Assembly (NCBI GenBank): GCA_020638195.1
Contig: JACKJC010000001.1
Span: 62,001 to 126,000, forward strand
From: Methylobacteriaceae bacterium
GTDB lineage: Bacteria > Pseudomonadota > Alphaproteobacteria > Rhizobiales > Beijerinckiaceae
Direction: 5' to 3'
Length of the DNA stretch: 64,000 nucleotides
Below, in pieces: positions 1 to 8,676 of this stretch; position 1 is the first letter of the stretch, and each line of letters starts with the position of its first letter. Position numbers and translations under genes: made by a program. Below the pieces are notes generated by a model. It did not search any database and had not been told where the DNA came from. It saw only the letters and a program-made list of their open reading frames with translations.

Positions 1-1245
1 GCCGCGATCACCAGGGAAAATTACAAGGAACTGCTCGGGCCGCTGCTGACAGAGGGCGGCGGACAGGGGTTCTGCGTCAACGTCTCCGTCGACACCTCAT
101 CGGTCGACATCATGCGCTACTGCCGCGAGATCGGCGCTCTCTATATCGACACGGTCGCGGAGCCGTGGCTCGGCTTCTATTTCGACGACAAGATGGATAA
201 CGAGCAGCGCACCAATTACGCGCTGCGCGAAGCGGTGCTCGAAGAGCGCCGCCGCGCGCCCGGCGGCCTCACCGCCGTCTCCTGCTGCGGCGCCAATCCG
301 GGCATGGTCTCGTGGTTCGTCAAGCGCGCGCTGGTCAATCTCGCCGCCGATCTGAACGACAGCCATCCCGAGCCGAAGACACGCGAGGAATGGGCCGCGC
401 TCGCCATGCGTCTCGGCGTCAAGGGCATTCATATCGCCGAGCGCGACACGCAGCGCGCGATCCATCCCAAGCAGCGCGATGTCTTCGTCAATACGTGGTC
501 GGTCGAGGGCTTTTTGTCAGAAGGCATGCAGCCCGCCGAACTCGGCTGGGGAACGCATGAGAAGTGGAAGCCCGGCAACGCCGGCGAGCACAAGACCGGC
601 TGCGGCGCGGCCATCTATCTCAACCAGCCCGGCGCCAATACCCGCGTGCGTTCCTGGTGCCCGACGCCCGGCGCGCAATACGGCTTCCTCGTCACGCACA
701 ACGAGTCGATCTCGATCGCCGATTATTTCACGGCGCGCGACGCCAGCGGCAAGGTCCTCTATCGCCCGACCTGCCACTATGCCTATCACCCGGCCGACGA
801 CGCCGTGCTGTCGCTGCACGAACTCTTCGGTCGCGCCGGCCGCATCCAGCCCGCGCACCACATTCTCACAGAGCACGAGATCGAGGACGGCGTCGATGAA
901 CTCGGCGTGCTCCTCTACGGCCACTCCAACAACGCTTACTGGTACGGCTCGCAGCTTTCGATCGAGGAAACGCGCCGAATCGCGCCCTACCAGAACGCGA
1001 CCGGCCTGCAGGTGACCTCCGCGATTCTCGCCGGCATGGTCTATGCGCTGGAAAACCCCAACCTCGGCATCGTAGAGGCCGACGAAATGGATTTCCGCCG
1101 CTGCCTTGAGGTGCAGTCGCCCTATCTCGGCCCGCTCGTCGGCCGCTACACCGACTGGACGCCGCTGACCGACCGCCCGGGCTTCTTCCCCGAGGATATC
1201 GACGAAAGCGACCCCTGGCAGTTCCGCAACATTCTGGTGCGCTGA
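1..1245 (+). CDS. hss: Homospermidine synthase, 5' end beyond window
   Basis: Makes the polyamine homospermidine from putrescine in the cytoplasm. The frame is already open at base 1, so the N-terminal Rossmann part is missing; 414 residues remain and end at TGA 1243-1245. The visible part keeps features of the saccharopine dehydrogenase-like family that includes Hss, such as the strand 'YIDTVAEPWLGFY' and the Cys-rich 'SCCGANPGMVSWF'. ATG 112 lies well inside the conserved protein and is not the real start. A terminator-like hairpin follows. Hss is typical of alphaproteobacteria, which use homospermidine as a main polyamine. Family call is firm; activity is inferred. Confidence 0.9.
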   Translation, partial: AAITRENYKELLGPLLTEGGGQGFCVNVSVDTSSVDIMRYCREIGALYIDTVAEPWLGFYFDDKMDNEQRTNYALREAVLEERRRAPGGLTAVSCCGANPGMVSWFVKRALVNLAADLNDSHPEPKTREEWAALAMRLGVKGIHIAERDTQRAIHPKQRDVFVNTWSVEGFLSEGMQPAELGWGTHEKWKPGNAGEHKTGCGAAIYLNQPGANTRVRSWCPTPGAQYGFLVTHNESISIADYFTARDASGKVLYRPTCHYAYHPADDAVLSLHELFGRAGRIQPAHHILTEHEIEDGVDELGVLLYGHSNNAYWYGSQLSIEETRRIAPYQNATGLQVTSAILAGMVYALENPNLGIVEADEMDFRRCLEVQSPYLGPLVGRYTDWTPLTDRPGFFPEDIDESDPWQFRNILVR

Positions 1246-1262
1246 TCTCGCATCGGAAGGAA

Positions 1263-1315
1263 CCGGCAGGCTTCGAGCGCGTTCCTGACAGGCCGCGCTC
1301 GGGCCGGCTGTTTTT
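1263..1315 (+). terminator. Candidate rho-independent terminator after hss
   Basis: Inner 8-bp stem CGAGCGCG (1274-1281) pairs with CGCGCTCG (1294-1301), and an outer CCGGC/GCCGG pairing extends it. A T-run follows at 1311-1315, a few bases after the outer stem. It lies between hss and dps. Confidence 0.5.
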
Positions 1316-1329
1316 CTTCGGAGGCGTCA

Positions 1330-1842
1330 TTGGCACAGAAATCTTCAAACATTCAGCAGGCGCTCGCCTCGCCCGCGGGTCTCTCCCCCGAAAGCGTTAA
1401 GGCGATCTCCGCATCGCTCAATCTGGTCCTCGCCGACGCCTTCGCCCTTTACCTGAAGACGAAGAATTTTCACTGGCATATGACCGGCCGCCATTTCCGC
1501 GACTATCACCTTCTGCTCGACGAGCAGGCGGCGCAGATCTACGGCATCACCGACGATGTCGCCGAGCGCGTGCGCAAGGTCGGCGGCCGGACGCTGAAGT
1601 CGATCGGCCATATATCGAAGCTGCAGGCGATCAAGGACAACGACAAGGACGACGTTTCGCCCTCCGACATGCTCAATGAGCTGCGCGAGGACAATGCGAT
1701 CTTCATCGAGGACCTTCGCAAGGCGCACGACGCCGCCGACGACGCCAATGATGCGGCCACCACCAGCATGATCGAGGTTTGGCTGGACGAGGCCGAGCGT
1801 CGCCAGTGGTTCCTGTTCGAAACCATCCGCGGCATGAACTGA
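1330..1842 (+). CDS. dps: Dps family DNA-protection ferritin-like protein
   Basis: A 170-residue protein of normal Dps length. Members form a dodecamer that oxidises and stores iron and often binds DNA under starvation or oxidative stress. The ferroxidase-site pattern is visible: 'KNFHWHMTGRHF' supplies the His, and 'HLLLDEQAAQIYGITD' supplies the Asp and Glu spaced as in Dps. The start is TTG at 1330, preceded by GGAGG at 1320-1324 with a 5-nt gap; no better ATG is near. It follows hss in the same direction but behind a probable terminator, so it likely has its own promoter. Family call is secure; DNA binding cannot be judged because the N-terminal tail is short. Confidence 0.92.
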   Translation: MAQKSSNIQQALASPAGLSPESVKAISASLNLVLADAFALYLKTKNFHWHMTGRHFRDYHLLLDEQAAQIYGITDDVAERVRKVGGRTLKSIGHISKLQAIKDNDKDDVSPSDMLNELREDNAIFIEDLRKAHDAADDANDAATTSMIEVWLDEAERRQWFLFETIRGMN

Positions 1843-1891
1843 CTTATTCTCCAGATCAGCCGGCGCCTTCGGGCGTCGGCTTGTCGCGCGC

Positions 1892-2887
1892 TCAGAACCA
1901 GCCCTTGCGCTTGAAATACCAGATCGGCGCGAGCGCCGTGACGAACATCAGCGCGAGCGCCATCGGGTAGCCGTACTGAAAATCCAGTTCGGGAATATGT
2001 TTGAAGTTCATGCCGTAGACCGACGCCACCAGCGTCGGCGGCATCAGGCATACGGCGGCGATCGAGAATATCTTGATGATCTGGTTCTGCTCGAGATTGA
2101 TCAGGCCGAGCGTCGCATCGAGCAGAAAGCCGATCTTCGAGCCGAGATAGGAAGCATGGTCCGACAACGCGGAAACGTCGCGCTGAATCGTGCGGATCCG
2201 CGCGTCGGTCTCGGCTGCCGCCTTTGCGCTGTGTCCCACGCCATGATGATAGGACACCAGCCGGTTGAAGCCGACAAGCGACTCCCGGATGATTCCGAGC
2301 AGATCGCCGGCCTGTCCCACACGCTCGATGGTCGCCTGCAGATCGTGATCGCGCTTGCCGACGTTTTCCTTCGCGGATCGCGCGCGAAACACGTCGCGCG
2401 AAATACGATCGACATTGTCGCCAACCTTCTCGAGCGCGTCCGCGAGCCGGTCCACCATCGCCTCTATCAGGGTGAGCATGAGATGCTCCGAGCCGGCGGA
2501 CTGGCAACCGCCAGGCCGCGCAAGCCGGTCGATGATATTGGTGAAGGGCCGCAGCTCGACGTAGCGCACGGTCACCAGCGCGCCGCCGCTGAGAATGAAC
2601 ATGACCGGCGACTTGATCGGCGCATCCGTATCGAGCCCGGCCGCCGCCGTCACCGTCATGTATTCGACGCCATCCTCGTTGTAGAGGCGCGACGAAACCT
2701 CGATCTCCTCGATTTCCGCGCGCGTCGGCACAGAGACGCCCGTCGCCTGGTCGACGAAGGCGCGCTGTTCCGCTGTCGGCTCGATCAGATCGTACCAGGC
2801 GCCGAGCGGCGCGCAGGTCGGGTCGGGCGCGCCTTCATACGCCGTAGCGGCGAGGCGACCTTCCTCGATCGAGCGGATGAAGAGCAT
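1892..2887 (-). CDS. corA: CorA-like Mg2+/Co2+ transporter
   Basis: A 331-residue CorA (2-TM-GxN) channel protein; such proteins are homopentamers in the inner membrane. The signature 'YGMNF' is at about residues 291-295 between the two C-terminal membrane helices (about 268-290 and 303-323), and the basic tail 'KRKGWF' ends the protein. The long N-terminal part is the cytoplasmic funnel domain with predicted long helices. Its ATG at 2887 directly abuts the stop codon of the upstream SDR gene (2888), so the two are very probably cotranscribed and translationally coupled. Substrate (Mg, Co, Ni or Zn) cannot be told from sequence. Confidence 0.93.
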   Translation of the reverse strand: MLFIRSIEEGRLAATAYEGAPDPTCAPLGAWYDLIEPTAEQRAFVDQATGVSVPTRAEIEEIEVSSRLYNEDGVEYMTVTAAAGLDTDAPIKSPVMFILSGGALVTVRYVELRPFTNIIDRLARPGGCQSAGSEHLMLTLIEAMVDRLADALEKVGDNVDRISRDVFRARSAKENVGKRDHDLQATIERVGQAGDLLGIIRESLVGFNRLVSYHHGVGHSAKAAAETDARIRTIQRDVSALSDHASYLGSKIGFLLDATLGLINLEQNQIIKIFSIAAVCLMPPTLVASVYGMNFKHIPELDFQYGYPMALALMFVTALAPIWYFKRKGWF

Positions 2888-3685
2888 TCAGACGCCCGCG
2901 ATCTGCAATGTGTGGCCGCCGTCGACCGCATAGGTGACGCCGGTGATGTACGATCCCGCGCGCGGCGCGGCGAGCAGGAGCAGTGCGCCGTCGAGCTCCC
3001 CTTCCCTGCCGAAGCGCCGCATCGGAATGTGCTTCTGCATGTCCGAGCCGCCGCCGGCGAGCCAGTCGGAATTCATCTCGGTCGAGAAGTAGCCGGGCGC
3101 GAGCGCATTGGCGCGAATGCCGTAACGCGCGAATTCGAAGCCGAGCACCTTGGTGAGCTGCATCACGGCGGCCTTCGACACGGAATAGGCGCCATTGGAA
3201 CGGCCCACGCCGAAGGAGAGGATCGAAGCAAGATTGATGATCGAGCCGCCCTTGCCCGCCTTCACCATGCGCTGCGCCACTTCCACCGCATTGGCGCGCA
3301 CGGCCTCGACATTGATCTCCATCGTCTCGCGCCAGCCCTGAACGTCGCCCTTGATCATCGTCGAGGCGCGGGCGATGCCGGCATTGTTGACGAGGATCGT
3401 CACCTCGCCGAGCGCTGCTTCCACAGCGTCGAAGGCTGCCTTCATCTGCGCTTCGTCGCCGACATCGGCCCCGAGCGCGATCGCCTTGCCGCCGCCAGCG
3501 ATAATTTCCTGCGCAAGCGCTTCCAGACGTTCCTTGCGCCGCGCGACCAGCGCAACAGTCGCGCCATTGGCCGCGAGCACCCGCGCGAAACGCGCGCCGA
3601 GTCCGGACGAAGCGCCGGTGACGAGTGCGACTTCGCCGGTGAGATCGAAGAGATCGGCGGCCTTCATCGGTGCGGCTTCGGTCAC
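2888..3685 (-). CDS. SDR family NAD(P)-dependent oxidoreductase
   Basis: Classical short-chain dehydrogenase/reductase of 265 residues. It shows the cofactor motif 'TGASSGLG' near residue 23, 'NNAGIAR' near residue 101, the catalytic 'YSVSK' (Tyr and Lys four apart), and the C-terminal 'ITGVTYAVDGGHTL' typical of FabG-like enzymes. The start is GTG 3685 with CGGAGGAAA just upstream. It is first in a two-gene unit with corA and has zero spacing to it. The substrate is unknown; FabG-like 3-oxoacyl or alcohol substrates are possible. Confidence 0.9.
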   Translation of the reverse strand: MTEAAPMKAADLFDLTGEVALVTGASSGLGARFARVLAANGATVALVARRKERLEALAQEIIAGGGKAIALGADVGDEAQMKAAFDAVEAALGEVTILVNNAGIARASTMIKGDVQGWRETMEINVEAVRANAVEVAQRMVKAGKGGSIINLASILSFGVGRSNGAYSVSKAAVMQLTKVLGFEFARYGIRANALAPGYFSTEMNSDWLAGGGSDMQKHIPMRRFGREGELDGALLLLAAPRAGSYITGVTYAVDGGHTLQIAGV

Positions 3686-3816
3686 GATTTTCCTCCGGTC
3701 GCGCGCGTGCAGCGCGCATGTGTCGCGCCCCAGGCGTTTTGCTTTCTCTTGATCGCTTGTCTATCCAGTAGCCGGCCCGAGCGCAATTTGGCGCAAGGCG
3801 GGATGCGGAGGCGGAA

Positions 3817-4239
3817 TTGACGGGATCTCAGCGACTCACCCTCGTCGTCGCCGCGGCGCTGGCCATCATGGCGGCGCTCGGCTTCGCCTCCGGTCATGGC
3901 GGTTTCGGCGCATCGATGCGGCTCAACACGGATACGGCCGCCGTCTATGCGCCAGCCGCCCTGTTCGGCTTCGTCGCCGCCCGCATGGGCCGGCGCGCCG
4001 CAGACCTCTATCTCGTCGCGGTCGGCCTGCTGCTCGTCGCCGACGCTTTCGCCGGCGCAACGCGCGGCATTTTCTACCTGTCTTTCGAATCCCTGCGCGG
4101 AACGGTGACGCCGATGACCAAGCCCGCGCGCTACATCGCCGTGCTGCCGCACGCCATCCTCGGCATCGTCGCGCTCGTCGCCGGCCTGCGCTCGGCCAAT
4201 GCGGCGGCGGCGCAGCGCCGGGATTTGCCGCCGTCGTAG
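3817..4239 (+). CDS. Small hypothetical multi-TM membrane protein
   Basis: A 140-residue hydrophobic protein with four predicted membrane helices at about residues 7-24, 43-58, 66-82 and 108-126. The start is TTG 3817 preceded by GCGGAGGCGG. It is divergent from the SDR/corA operon (131-nt gap). The overall pattern resembles DUF4383-type small membrane proteins, but no diagnostic motif was recognised. Codon use matches neighbouring genes, which supports it being real. Confidence 0.65.
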   Translation: MTGSQRLTLVVAAALAIMAALGFASGHGGFGASMRLNTDTAAVYAPAALFGFVAARMGRRAADLYLVAVGLLLVADAFAGATRGIFYLSFESLRGTVTPMTKPARYIAVLPHAILGIVALVAGLRSANAAAAQRRDLPPS

Positions 4240-4281
4240 GCCGCGACACGACCTCCCCGCTCGCGGAGAGTGAGCAAGGTC

Positions 4282-5115
4282 CTACCGTTCCGCGAACGCC
4301 TTCTCGATCACATAGGACGCCGGCGCGCCGCCCGAACCTTCCACGAAACCGCGCGCGTCGAGCAGTTCCTGCAGATCGCTCAGCACCTGCGGACCGCCGC
4401 AGATCATCACACGGTCGTGGGCAGGATCGAGCGCGGGGGCGCCAATCTTCTCGAACAATTGCCCGCTTTCGATAGCGCTCGTGATGCGCCCGGTGTTGAC
4501 GTAGGCCTCGCGCGTCACGGTCGGATAATGCACGAGTTTCTCTCGTGAAAACTCGCCCAGGAATTCATGCTCGTGCGCGGCCTTCACGATGTCGGAGCCA
4601 TATTCCAGCTCCGCGATTTGCCGGCAGCCGTGCACCAGAATGATCTTCTCGTAGCGATCGTAGATGTCCGGGTCCTTGATGACGCTGGCGAAAGGCGCAA
4701 CGCCCGTGCCGGTAGACAACAGATAGAGCCGCTTGCCGGGCAGAAGGCTCGACTGCACCAGCGTGCCCGTCGGTTTGCGACCGACCAGCACCTTGTCGCC
4801 GACCGCTATATGCTGAAGCCGGGAGGTCAGCGGGCCGTTCTCGACCTTGATCGAATAGAACTCGAGCTCTTCCTCGTAATTGGCGCTCGCCATCGAATAG
4901 GCGCGCAGCAGCGGCCGCCCGTCGACCTCGAGGCCGATCATCACGAACTGGCCATTCTCGAACCGGAAGGACGGATCGCGCGTCGTGCGGAAAGTGAAAA
5001 GCCGGTCGGTGAACTGACGGACGAAAGTCACGGTCTCGCGATTGAAGGCGCCGGCCTTCTTGGGCTGGGCGACGGTTTCGGCTTCGACCTTTTCGACGGC
5101 GGCGGAACGGGTCAT
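4282..5115 (-). CDS. fpr: Ferredoxin--NADP+ reductase
   Basis: A 277-residue FAD flavoenzyme moving electrons between NADPH and ferredoxin or flavodoxin, often tied to oxidative-stress and Fe-S chemistry. Visible are the FAD-binding 'RAYSMAS' (RxYS), the NADP-binding 'LLSTGTGVAPFASVI', 'MICGGPQVL', and the C-terminal 'YVIEKAFAER', which is characteristic of bacterial FprA-type reductases. The frame is open further upstream to 5199, but ATG 5115 has AGGAGA 8 nt upstream and gives the family's usual N-terminus. A 20-bp palindrome (5176-5195) lies about 60 nt upstream of the start and is a likely operator. Confidence 0.93.
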   Translation of the reverse strand: MTRSAAVEKVEAETVAQPKKAGAFNRETVTFVRQFTDRLFTFRTTRDPSFRFENGQFVMIGLEVDGRPLLRAYSMASANYEEELEFYSIKVENGPLTSRLQHIAVGDKVLVGRKPTGTLVQSSLLPGKRLYLLSTGTGVAPFASVIKDPDIYDRYEKIILVHGCRQIAELEYGSDIVKAAHEHEFLGEFSREKLVHYPTVTREAYVNTGRITSAIESGQLFEKIGAPALDPAHDRVMICGGPQVLSDLQELLDARGFVEGSGGAPASYVIEKAFAER

Positions 5116-5175
5116 GCGGCGATCTCTCCTGACCGGGCTGCGGGTGGCGACGGCAACATCTCGAAAAATCATATG

Positions 5176-5195
5176 CCTTTCGCACCTGCGAAAGG
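5176..5195. promoter_or_regulatory. Perfect 9-bp inverted repeat upstream of fpr
   Basis: CCTTTCGCA-CC-TGCGAAAGG: two exact 9-base arms around a 2-base centre. It lies in the fpr / nitrile hydratase divergent region, 60 nt before the fpr start. The same left arm and most of the right arm occur again at 53790-53809, upstream of a TetR gene. A dimeric repressor or activator site is likely; the protein is not known. Confidence 0.6.
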
Positions 5196-5365
5196 TCAAT
5201 AATTCAATTTTCCGAATATATGGCCTTCGTCAAAAATTGGTTCTCCGGAAGGCCCCCTCAGCAGCAGAACATTCCCCACCCGGCCGGGACCGCCGGCTTC
5301 CAGTCGGCCTCGTCGACCGTTGCCGGCCCGTGACAGCGCCGCAGGCGCCGCCTAGTCTGCCCGCC

Positions 5366-6034
5366 ATGCCGCACGATCACGACCACGACCACCACGAGCA
5401 TGGCCATGGACACGACCATGACCACGATCACGATCACGAATTCTCGGAGCTTTCCGATGTCGCCCTGCGCGTGCGCGCGCTGGAAACGGTGCTGGCGGAA
5501 AAAGGCCTGGTCGACCCGGCCGCGCTCGACGTCATCGTCGACACCTACGAGACGCGGGTCGGTCCGCGCAATGGCGCCCGCGTCGTGGCCCGCGCCTGGA
5601 GCGATCCAGCTTTCAAGGCGCGGCTGCTCGAAGATGGCGCGAAGGCCATAGCCGAACTCGACTATGGCGGACGAGGCGGCGAACATATCGCGGTCGTCGA
5701 GAACACCGCCGATACCCACAACATGGTCGTGTGTACGCTGTGCTCCTGCTACCCGTGGCCAGTGCTCGGCTTGCCGCCCGTCTGGTACAAGTCGGCGCCC
5801 TATCGCTCGCGCGCCGTCATCGATCCGCGCGGCGTGCTCGCCGAATTCGGCGTGAGGCTCGCCGACGACGTCGAGGTGCGCGTGTGGGATTCGACGTCGG
5901 AAATGCGTTACCTCGTCCTGCCGATGCGCCCCGCCGGAACAGAGGGATGGAGCGAGGAGCAGCTCGCCGCTCTCGTCACGCGCGACAGCATGATCGGCGT
6001 CGGCCAGCCGCTTGCGCCCGGGAGCGTCGCATGA
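5366..6034 (+). CDS. nthA: Nitrile hydratase, alpha subunit (cobalt type)
   Basis: Catalytic subunit converting nitriles to amides. A 222-residue protein. The metal-binding claw is 'CTLCSC' with Cys123, Cys126, Ser127 and Cys128; Thr after the first Cys is the signature of cobalt rather than iron enzymes. The first 24 residues after Met-Pro are almost purely His, Asp and Glu/Gly. ATG 5366 is used because the upstream in-frame region is intergenic. The stop overlaps the ATG of the beta gene (ATGA), so subunits are translationally coupled. Thiocyanate hydrolase is a related alternative, but the alpha-then-beta order and separate activator gene fit nitrile hydratase. No amidase gene follows. Confidence 0.93.
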   Translation: MPHDHDHDHHEHGHGHDHDHDHDHEFSELSDVALRVRALETVLAEKGLVDPAALDVIVDTYETRVGPRNGARVVARAWSDPAFKARLLEDGAKAIAELDYGGRGGEHIAVVENTADTHNMVVCTLCSCYPWPVLGLPPVWYKSAPYRSRAVIDPRGVLAEFGVRLADDVEVRVWDSTSEMRYLVLPMRPAGTEGWSEEQLAALVTRDSMIGVGQPLAPGSVA

Positions 6035-6690
6035 ACGGCGCGCAGGACCTCGGCGGCATGATGGGGTTCGGCCCGGTGGCGCCGGAACCGAACGAACCGG
6101 TCTTTCACGCGCGCTGGGAAAGTCGCGTGCTCGCGAACGTGATCGCCACCCAGGCGCTTGGCTGGTGGACCGGAGACCGCAGCCGGTTCGCGCGGGAATC
6201 GCTGAACCCCGGCTTCTACCTCACACACAGCTATTACGAGATCTGGCTCGCCGCGCTCGAAAACATCCTCGCCGCGGAGAGGCTGGTCGGCGCCGACGAG
6301 ATCGCGGCCGGCCATGCGCTGCGGCCCGCGCGCAAACCGGACGCGGTGTTCGAGGCGTCCAATGTCGTCAGCGCGCTGACGCGCGGCTGGCCGTCCGATC
6401 GCGAACCGCAGGCCGCGCCCCGCTTCAAGGTCGGCGACAAGGCGCGCGCGAAAAACATGCATCCGACCACGCATACGCGCCTGCCGCGATATGCGCGCGG
6501 CAAGGTCGGCGTCGTCGAAATCGTGCGCGGTTGCCATGTCTTTCCGGACGCGAGCGCCGAAGGGCGCGGGCCCGATCCGCAATGGGTCTACAATGTCCGC
6601 TTTTCCGCGCGCGAGCTCTGGGGCGAGGAGGCGGACCCCCGCGCTTCCGTGACCATCGACGCCTTCGAGCCCTATCTTGACGCCGCCTGA
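6031..6690 (+). CDS. nthB: Nitrile hydratase, beta subunit
   Basis: A 219-residue partner subunit that completes the nitrile hydratase active site. It begins with the typical 'MNGAQDLGGMMGFGPV' and ends with a C-terminal SH3-like barrel containing 'FKVGDKARAKNMHP', 'TRLPRYARGKVGVVE' and 'YNVRFSARELWGEEAD', all family hallmarks. ATG 6031 overlaps the alpha stop codon by four bases. The next gene starts before this one ends, so the three genes form one tight operon. Confidence 0.95.
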   Translation: MNGAQDLGGMMGFGPVAPEPNEPVFHARWESRVLANVIATQALGWWTGDRSRFARESLNPGFYLTHSYYEIWLAALENILAAERLVGADEIAAGHALRPARKPDAVFEASNVVSALTRGWPSDREPQAAPRFKVGDKARAKNMHPTTHTRLPRYARGKVGVVEIVRGCHVFPDASAEGRGPDPQWVYNVRFSARELWGEEADPRASVTIDAFEPYLDAA

Positions 6691-7045
6691 CCTCTCCGCC
6701 CTTCCGGGCATTCCGCGCGAAGAGGCCGGGCCGCTGTTTCGCGAGCCGTGGGAAGCGCAGGCGTTCGCGCTCGCCGTCCATCTGCGCGATCGCGGGCTGT
6801 TCTCGTGGCGCGAATGGGCGGAAGCTCTAGGCGCGGAGATCGTGGCGGCGCAGGCGGCCGGCGATCCCGATCTCGGCGAAACCTACTACCTGCACTGGCT
6901 GGCCGCGCTCGAAAAACTCGTCGTCGTGAAGGGCGCGGCGAGCAGCGAGGGGCTTTGCGATATGAAGGACGCCTGGGAACGCGCGGCGCGCGCAACGCCG
7001 CACGGCGCGCCGATCGAGCTCGGGGCGGAGACGAGGCAGCGGTAA
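6677..7045 (+). CDS. Nitrile hydratase activator / accessory protein (P14K-like)
   Basis: A 122-residue protein resembling the N-terminal helical half of nitrile hydratase beta subunits ('FREPWEAQAFALAVHL', 'SWREWAEALGAEI', 'YYLHWLAALEKLV'). In Co-type enzymes, such small beta-like proteins act as activators that load cobalt into the alpha subunit by subunit swapping (known for P14K/NhlE). The start is TTG 6677 inside the last codons of the beta gene (14-nt overlap). The placement directly after alpha and beta supports this role. No Cys-rich tail is present. Confidence 0.85.
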   Translation: MTPPDLSALPGIPREEAGPLFREPWEAQAFALAVHLRDRGLFSWREWAEALGAEIVAAQAAGDPDLGETYYLHWLAALEKLVVVKGAASSEGLCDMKDAWERAARATPHGAPIELGAETRQR

Positions 7046-7242
7046 CGCTCGATTTCCGTCCCCCGCCGGCCTTCGCCGCGTGCCAGACTCGCGACACGTC
7101 AAAATTCCGCCTGCGGGCGTTGGGCCGAATCTATCCGCGCGCCGATCCGCCCCACCGCCCTCGTACGCAAATTGCGTTCGGAAAAGCGAAGGCCAGCGCG
7201 CGCTGAAACGACGAGTTCAGCCGTGCAGGCGGATGGCCGCCA

Positions 7243-7539
7243 TTATCGAACAACGCCCGACACGCAGCACGGACTCGGCACGCTGCCGGGAATGTCGGAT
7301 TTCAGCCAGCATCGCGCGGAACGCCCCTGGTAACCCCGCCTCACATAGGTCCACGCGCGACAATCTCCATCATCGGCGCAGGCCAACTGGCAAGCACGTG
7401 GCCCGCCGCGTATGGCGAAATTCGAGTAGTCAGCTCCCGGACGGTCGACATTGATCTCATATGTCGACTGCCCCAGTCCGCTGGCGGCGCTGCTGACGAG
7501 GAATGCTGTGGCAAGAAGAAGTCTGATTACGGTTCGCAT
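7243..7539 (-). CDS. Small secreted PAN/Apple-domain protein
   Basis: A 98-residue protein with a clear signal peptide (residues 1-23, 'LLLATAFLVSSAASGLGQ') followed by a compact Cys-containing PAN/Apple-like module ('ACQLACADDGDCRAWTYV', '...ARCWLKS'). Six Cys in the mature part would allow disulfides in the periplasm. ATG 7539 has an AAGAAGGGGG Shine-Dalgarno upstream; the longer in-frame extension to 7752 overlaps the neighbouring gene and lacks support. PAN modules bind protein or carbohydrate; the ligand is unknown. Confidence 0.75.
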   Translation of the reverse strand: MRTVIRLLLATAFLVSSAASGLGQSTYEINVDRPGADYSNFAIRGGPRACQLACADDGDCRAWTYVRRGYQGRSARCWLKSDIPGSVPSPCCVSGVVR

Positions 7540-7687
7540 CGGAAGCCCCCTTCTTTCTGCACACGACGAAGATACGGAAAAACGACATCCAAGCATTGAT
7601 GTGTCGCAGTAATTCGGATGTCTGGCCCCGGGCGTCGGAGACGGCGCGTGCAAAGCGTTCAAAAAGAAGCGGCCGTGCTCCAGGCGT

Positions 7688-8230
7688 TCAGTACGAAGGT
7701 AGGCCCGCTTCTCTGCGCAGCGTCTCGACAATCGAACTGAACCGTCTGACACGCGAATACGACACGACGACGCTATGGGTCTTGCCGTCGGCGGTCACGG
7801 CCAGCCGGCGATATCCGCCGTCCCGCACGCGCGGGTTTGCGTAGTATGGCTTCAAATCGAAGAAACCGCAGGACAGGGCGCGCGCGTACATCCTTCCTAC
7901 GGCTACGCTGGCGATGCGGCGCCGCTGCGACGGAAGTGTCGTATGCGTGCCTTTGCGCCCCGCCGTGTCTCCAATGAAATATTCGACCGCGCCATTCGCG
8001 TCGACCGCTATCCAGACGCGCCGCCCGGGTCGATCGGCGTGTCGCGGACCTTCCGAATAGGAGATGGAAAAATCCGATGGCGCGCTGATCGCCTTCACAT
8101 CCGCATCGGCGCAGAGCGTATTGTCGGAAGGCATTGGCGGCGGCATGCGAGATCTGGATTGCGCGTGGAGAGTTCCGACGCCGGCGCACAACACAAGTCC
8201 CAGATAGATCGTCAGATATCGAAATTGCAT
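7688..8230 (-). CDS. Hypothetical secreted protein
   Basis: A 180-residue protein with a cleavable signal peptide ('YLTIYLGLVLCAGVGTLHAQ', residues 5-24). The mature part has two Cys ('NTLCADAD' and 'ALSCGFFDLKPYY') and a C-terminal strand-rich region; no family was recognised. It sits upstream of the PAN protein in the same direction, so the two may be an envelope-related pair. GC is somewhat lower than in the nitrile hydratase genes. Confidence 0.65.
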   Translation of the reverse strand: MQFRYLTIYLGLVLCAGVGTLHAQSRSRMPPPMPSDNTLCADADVKAISAPSDFSISYSEGPRHADRPGRRVWIAVDANGAVEYFIGDTAGRKGTHTTLPSQRRRIASVAVGRMYARALSCGFFDLKPYYANPRVRDGGYRRLAVTADGKTHSVVVSYSRVRRFSSIVETLRREAGLPSY

Positions 8231-8676
8231 GCCCGCCTCCGCCAGTCGACATCAGGAGTGATAAGGGCTTGTCGCATCGCACGCATTGATCGGGAAGATG
8301 TCGCGGCAGACGCGCCGACCGCCGCCTTACGTCGCGCTCTGCGCCCGTCACGACCTCGCGCGCCTGCAATCAGGCGCGCAACTCGGAGCGGAACGTTCGC
8401 GCCGGCCGGACTTGCTGCACCGTCGACTTCGGCCCTGCGATGCTGCGGCGATCGAACGGGGGACGATATGTTCGCCCGCAGATCCTGCTTCGCCGCCGCG
8501 GTTGCCAAGGGCGAGTTCGTCGGAGCCCGTGCGACCGGCGTGCGCGCGCCGGGGCAAAACGAGAAGGTCGCGATCGGTGACAGCCTTCACCTCGGCTGCG
8601 ACGCCAAAGCCTTCGCGGCGACGCTCGCGACGAACGGCCTGATGGAGACGCTCTGCCGCAGTACGCGAAGGTCCGA
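8231..8676. other. 446-nt stretch without a confident gene
   Basis: Lies between a secreted-protein gene (start at 8230, minus) and the 3' end of the NicO gene (minus). Only a weak plus-strand candidate at 8468-8701 was seen; no terminator, repeat or RNA gene was recognised in the rest. Confidence 0.4.

Noticed and set aside
1997..3820. Long plus-strand open frame opposite corA and the SDR gene
   Set aside because: It is the antisense of two clear genes, lacks any motif, and is explained by high GC.
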